Shown here: in pieces, positions 59,448-64,000 of the stretch
Numbering within the stretch: position 1 is the stretch's first letter
Layout: each line of letters opens with the position of its first letter
From: Gymnothorax reevesii
Lineage: Eukaryota; Chordata; Actinopteri; Anguilliformes; Muraenidae
Length of the DNA: 64,000 bases
Direction: 5' to 3'
Assembly (NCBI GenBank): GCA_029721435.1
Contig: CM056577.1
Span: forward strand, 112,900,219 to 112,964,218
Position numbers and translations under genes: made by a program
Notes under the pieces: generated by a model
Database searches by the model: none
What the model was told of the DNA's origin: nothing
Seen by the model: the letters and a program-made list of their open reading frames with translations, nothing else

Positions 59448-59989
59448 CCAAGAAGTTATCAAAGGCGGTGTGGCTAAAGTACAGGGGGCAGGGCAAATGG
59501 TCTCAAATGAAAAATGAACTCTGTTTACTCCAAAGATGACTCCCACAAGTGCTGAAAACTAACTGTTACTGAATAATAACTGGGGGCATGGCTAAGGTCA
59601 CCAGGTGTCCCACTTTGTGCCGTGCTGCATAACATTTTTATCTCTTATCCCTCTGTTGAGCCTCCCGCAATTTTACATTATTGCCTCCAGACGCTGCTCA
59701 AAAATTAGGCGCTTATCCAGTAGCACAATAATGGTCTGGCGCTTTGGTGTTATGTGGCTTAAAAAAATTAATTAATTAAATTACATTTCCCATTGGAACT
59801 TGTACAAACAGAATAGAACACAATAGTCAAATTGGTGCCCTAATGGGAAACAATTGTTGAAAGTAAATATAATTCTCACAATATTCTGTGACTCTTGAAT
59901 GGAATGGGCAATTGAAAGCAGCTGACGTACTGCTGCACTATAGCAACATCGGACTGATGCTCTGCAGGCTTAGAGAATGCTAAACTAAA

Positions 59990-60009
59990 CTAAACTAAAC
60001 TAAACTAAA
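59990..60009 (+). repeat. (TAAAC)n microsatellite
   Basis: About four to five pentanucleotide units. Confidence 0.9.
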
Positions 60010-60086
60010 AATTATATTGCTATTTCTTTGGCAAATAACAAACTGTAACAACGAAATAGTCTTTATTCACACATAAAAACCAAAAA

Positions 60087-60329
60087 TCTATAATATATTT
60101 GAGGTCCTCTGTGTGTGTGTATGTACACGTTTTTCTCCTAAATTTCTCCACCGATTATCTCCAAATTTGGAGTGAATATCCACTTGGACACCAGGAAGGA
60201 CTTGACGTCGCCCGATTTTTGAAAAACGGTCATGCACGCAAAAAAAATGGTAATTTCACTCCGGGTAGCGGGTAAACTTATATAGCCTGATGCGTGTAGC
60301 AATATCCGGTTGCACCGCTAGGATCCTAG
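60087..60329 (+). mobile_element. possible short Helitron
   Basis: Begins TCTATAATATATTTGAGGTC after an A and runs into CCTCTGTGTGTGTG, like the 5' end of the element at 10774. It ends in palindromic CTAGGATCCTAG followed by T. The 3' hairpin is unusual, so confidence is low. Confidence 0.35.
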
Positions 60330-61398
60330 TGTCATTACGAACATGCGTTGAGGTAACCTGCGAGCAGGCTACTGTTTGCGATGGGGCAGAGGGAGTGAAA
60401 AGACAGCCTGCACGAAAGCCAGGCTTTTTAGAGGGCACTGCGTTCGTCCACGAATGCAGCATTCTGATTACTCTAACTTGACAGTCCTGGCTGATTCTAG
60501 ATGGTTTCCCTGGATTAACATGTTTTCCAATTCAAGAATAATCAAGTGGCAATTGAAGACATGGCTTCTCCCCATTCATGGTCTGCTCTTGTTGATCACA
60601 ATCCTGCTGTCTTAAGGATTTACAAAGACGGCACCAGAGTGCATAGTTATATTTATGTCTTTGGTAATACTAAATATCAGCACTCCTTGGAGCTTCTTTG
60701 TATGCCAAATTATATGGTAAACTGCAAGTTACAAAAATGTAAAAAAAAAAAAAAAAAAGATTGCATCTCTTAAATCAAGTCAAGCACTGGGAAATTTGGT
60801 TAAGGGGGGAGGGGGTGACTGGCATAAACAAATCGAGAGCAGGTCATCTCTGCTTCAGTTTTTTTCAGGTTTTAAGGACACTGTATTACTACCTGTGCAC
60901 ATGATAGAAGCTTTGAGTCAGTGTTTGGTTAATCTCAACTTACTCCAAATCACACAACCTCTATGTTTTGTGGTTTTGAGATGATATCAAAGTGGCTGCT
61001 TTGAACGTCGGAAGCAGGGCCCAGTTTATTACTTTTTTTTTTTAATCCGAAGTTGATAAAGATCATATCCACATGAGCCAAATTCCAAGGTAAATTATGT
61101 CAGTACTTGTCAGTGTTTTCATCTATTCACCAAGAACCTCATGAACCCACCCCCTAATGGTAAAGTACAAAGGATTTCAAAGGCTTGTAAATCCAAGAGT
61201 CTACTTTCTGTTTCACTGTTAAACAAAATTGCGGTGACAATACCTCTTCAGAAGTCATTCACCGCAGGGTGGCGTCAAACATCTATGGACTACAGTTGCC
61301 AGTGAGGAATCTGTGTAAGCTTCCAGCTCTTAAAAAGGATATTATAAATGAAGGGCATTTTGGATGGACAGCACCAATAAATATGTTGGATCTATGTA
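60330..61398. other. stretch without recognised genes
   Basis: Includes a poly-A tract at about 60740-60758. Nothing else recognised. Confidence 0.45.
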
Positions 61399-62979
61399 CA
61401 ACCCAAAATGGTTGGGACAAAGTGTAAATTGTGAATAAAATCAAAACGCAATAACTTTCAAATCATACCAGCCAGTATTTTATTCACAGTAGAACAGAGA
61501 TAACGTAGCAAATGTTGAAACTGAGAAATTTTGCAGTTTTGTCCACAAAATGAGCTTGTTTCAAATTTGATGGCCGCTACAGGTCTCAAAAAAGTTGGGA
61601 CAGGGGCCTGTTTACCATGGTGTACCATCCCCTCTTCTTTTTAATACAGAGTGGAGGCATCTGGGCATTGAGGAGACAAGTTTCTTGAGTTTACCAATTG
61701 GAATTTGATCCCACTCTTGTTTAATAGAGGCTTCCAGCAGCTGGGTAGTTTTGGGTCTCCTTTGACGGGCTTTTCATTTAATTACGTACCAATTTTTCTC
61801 AAGCAGTGAAAGATCAGGACTGCAGGCAGGCCAGTTCAGCACACAGACTCTTCTACTACGAAACCATGCTGTTGTAATAGCTGCAGTATGTGGCTTTGCA
61901 TTGTCCTGCTGAAATACACAAGGCCTTCTCTGGAATAGATGTTGTCTGGAGGGGAGCATATGTTGCTCTAAAACCTTTTATATACAGCATTCATGGTGCT
62001 TTTTAAAACATGCAAGTGTCCCACACAATATGCACTAATGCATCCCCATACCATCAGAGATGCTGGCTTTTGAACTGAACGCTGATAACAGGAGGGCTGG
62101 TCTTTCTCCTCTTTAACCCGGAGGACACAACACCCATGATTTCCAATAAGAATGTCAAATTTGTACTCATCTGACCACAGGACACTTTGTCACTTTGCTA
62201 CAGTCCATTTTAAATGAGCCTTGGCCCACAGAACACGGTGGCGCTTCTGCATCATGCTCAACAATGGCTTCCTTTTTGCATGATAGAGTTCTAGGTGGCA
62301 TCTGTGGATGGCACAGTGGACTGTGTTTACAGGCTGTGGTTTCTTGAAGTATTCCTGGGCCCATTTAGTAATTTCAATGACAAAATGATGCCGGTGAGTG
62401 ATGCTGTGGCGTCTGAGGGCCTGAAGATCACGAGCATCCAGTAAAGGTCTTCGGCCTTGTCCCTTACGCACAGAGATTTTTCCAGTTTCTCTGGATCTTT
62501 TGATGATGTTACGCACTGTCGATGATGACACCTTCAAAGCCTTTGCAATTTGACGTTGAGGAACATTGTTTTTAAAGTATTCCACAATTTTTTTATGCAA
62601 GCTTTCACAGGTTGGAGAGCCTCTGGCCGTCTTTACTTCTGAGAGACTCAGCCTCTCTAAGACATCCCTTATATGGCCAATCACCTGATGCCAGCTAACT
62701 TAATTAAATGTTCTTTCAGCTGATTCTTTTATATAATAATAGCTTTTTCAGCCCTTTTTTTTTGCCTGTGTCCCAACTTTTTTGAGACCTTTTGCAGCCA
62801 GAAAATTTGAAATAAGCTCATTTTGTGGATATAAATATAAAATGTCTCAGTTTCAACATTTGAAATGTTATCTATGTTCTATTGTAAATATCATATTGGC
62901 TCATGTGATCTGAAAGTCATTGCATTTTGATTTTACTCACAATTTACACTTTGTCCCAACTATTTCAGAATTGGGGTTG
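61399..62979 (-). mobile_element. full-length Tc1-like transposon with IR/DR ends
   Basis: TIR CAACCCAAAATGGTTGGGAC (61399) and an inverted copy ending 62979 (reverse complement CAACCCCAATTCTGAAATAG), flanked by TA (61397-61398, 62980-62981). The 1,581-bp element has ~210-bp ends, each with two GTTGGGAC repeats: outer 61411 and 62953, inner 61594 and 62770. This is the IR/DR organisation of the Tc1 elements of fish. It belongs to the same family as the outer element at 21247. Confidence 0.92.
61774..62684 (-). pseudogene. Tc1-like transposase with stop and frameshifts
   Basis: From ATG 62684 a 164-codon frame contains the paired-like DNA-binding region: VPQRQIAKALKVSSSTVRN (first helix-turn-helix), the GRRPLLD linker, then a second helix-turn-helix (ITKWAQEYFKKPQPVN). 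It ends in KAHLKWTVAK and a TGA at 62190-62192. The same frame continues [18 protein letters not shown], with the first catalytic Asp. After further breaks, 61959-61774 gives CVFQQDNAKPHTAAITTAW and NWPACSPDLSLLEKNW. The second Asp and the Glu are present with 34 residues between them, but the usual SPIENIW is SLLEKNW. Full-length proteins of this family are about 340 residues; this one is not expressible. Confidence 0.9.
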
Positions 62980-62981
62980 TA

Positions 62982-64000
62982 GGCTATGGCCCTTATTAAG
63001 ATTGGTGCTTAGGTATTTGGGAGCAGGGTACATTATGCCAAATTGTAAGTGAAGTCATAAGTATATAAATTGGTTGTTTAGCATGTATCCTTAGCTGATG
63101 GAGGCCATTCAATACGCTGGCTGAACAGTGGATGTATCAGTTTCATGGAATGTAAAAAACTACCAAAATTGAAATTTGATCAATCAATTAAAGGTCAGAA
63201 TCAATACCAGAATTACAGTATTAATTAATAAAATCAATCAAATGAATAAAACACTATCTCTCTACCTCATTATCTAAATAGGCAACTTTCATCTAAACCA
63301 GGAATCAAAATAACTGGCTGTTGAATCCACACATGTCCCAAGCTTTCTTTCCTTACCAGTAAGTCACTAAATAATTAGCTCTGTCGATTGGCCATAATGT
63401 CATGACAACAGACTCCCACGTAAAGAAAGAAAGGCTGCGAGTGTGTGCATGTGGGCCTGTTTCTGCAACTTGTCGGGGACCTTTTCTGGTATGAACTCTG
63501 ATTCTGTTGGAGCCAAATCCCAGTCCTAAAGCAGCGAAACATCATTGCTGAGGTCATGGTTAAGGTGAGGGGTCAGATGTGAATGAGATTAACTGGAGTC
63601 ATGTGTATGCGGGTGTGTGCGTGTGTGTGTGTGTGTGTGTATGGCCATCTGTGTGTTTGGATATGTGTGGTCAAAATACTGTGTCTGTTCCGGTGGCTTG
63701 CTTGCGCGATGGCATGTGCGCACCTTAGTCACACACATGCTCAATGCAGATGAATAGTGATAGATTCAAGTTTCCTCTTTCAGCATGTAGAAGAATCAGG
63801 AGAACGCTACTTTACCTAGTGTGAGTGTGCCGATTTGGAGAAAGGCTTTGTGAGAAAGAGAGGGGTTGCATGCAGTGGTATCTCTATATCAAGCTGGCGC
63901 TGTACATGACAAAGCCAACTATGAAACATAACACATGGAGATATTTATAATGAAAAACATTTAAAAAAAGACAAATTAAAGTCACATATTCTTTGATAAA
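62982..64000. other. stretch without recognised genes
   Basis: AT-rich, with a (GT)n microsatellite at about 63612-63641. Confidence 0.45.
63612..63641 (+). repeat. (GT)n microsatellite
   Basis: GTGTGTGCGTGTGTGTGTGT and continuing TG units. Confidence 0.9.

Overview
The window is teleost-fish-like nuclear DNA. It is AT-rich, has long non-coding stretches, and carries many microsatellites and decayed transposons: Tc1/mariner, PIF-Harbinger, hAT, Helitron, tRNA-derived SINEs, a V-SINE tail and LINE pieces. I see no prokaryotic genes, operons, rRNA genes or CRISPR array. Species cannot be named from the sequence alone.

The only host gene I can support is at the left edge on the minus strand. 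Two exons of ptp4a3 (protein tyrosine phosphatase type IVA 3, PRL-3) encode the first 66 residues, split by a 480-bp phase-0 intron with canonical splice sites. The exon carrying the WPFDDG and CX5R catalytic motifs was not found and should lie beyond position 1. A possible 5' non-coding exon with a consensus donor sits near 5826. The rest of the window is then upstream or intergenic DNA.

Layout. 1-6.1 kb: ptp4a3 5' part. 9.1-9.9 kb: LINE RNase H/C-terminal fragment (minus). 10.06-12.74 kb: a dense cluster made of a hAT end, a tRNA-SINE with a 9-bp target duplication, a non-autonomous Helitron, and a 1.37-kb TIR element holding a 150-bp internal inverted repeat. 12.88-13.13 kb: ~77-bp minisatellite. 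15.37-17.41 kb: Harbinger with a broken transposase and a nested hairpin element. 21.25-24.29 kb: an old Tc1 with a younger, nearly intact Tc1 inside it. 26.2-27.9 kb: V-SINE tail and a Harbinger remnant with TAA target duplications. 29.3-32.1 kb: a repeat-rich block with a ~770-bp-offset direct duplication and a 100-bp tandem array. 32.3-33.45 kb: Tc1 remnant split by a ~300-bp dispersed repeat. 34.19-35.33 kb: decayed Tc1. 39.9-40.2 kb: tRNA-SINE-like repeat. 44.8-45.1 kb: hAT-type TTF zinc-finger fragment. 45.85-46.11 kb: second copy of the 29.8-kb repeat. 46.57-46.89 kb: possible solo LTR. 49.1-49.4 kb: 84-bp minisatellite. 49.8-51.0 kb: Tc1 pseudogene, sister of the 23-kb copy. 53.8 kb: THAP-domain start abutting TTAGGG repeats. 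58.8-59.5 kb: two small inverted-repeat elements. 60.1-60.3 kb: possible Helitron. 61.4-63.0 kb: full-length Tc1 with IR/DR ends.

The open frames with recognisable homology are transposon-derived, and all of those transposase genes are broken. I found no convincing undescribed functional system. The most unusual structures are the TIR element with an internal foldback (11.37-12.74 kb), the doubled Helitron-like start (10.77 and 10.96 kb), and the THAP fragment that runs directly into telomere-type repeats (53.8 kb).
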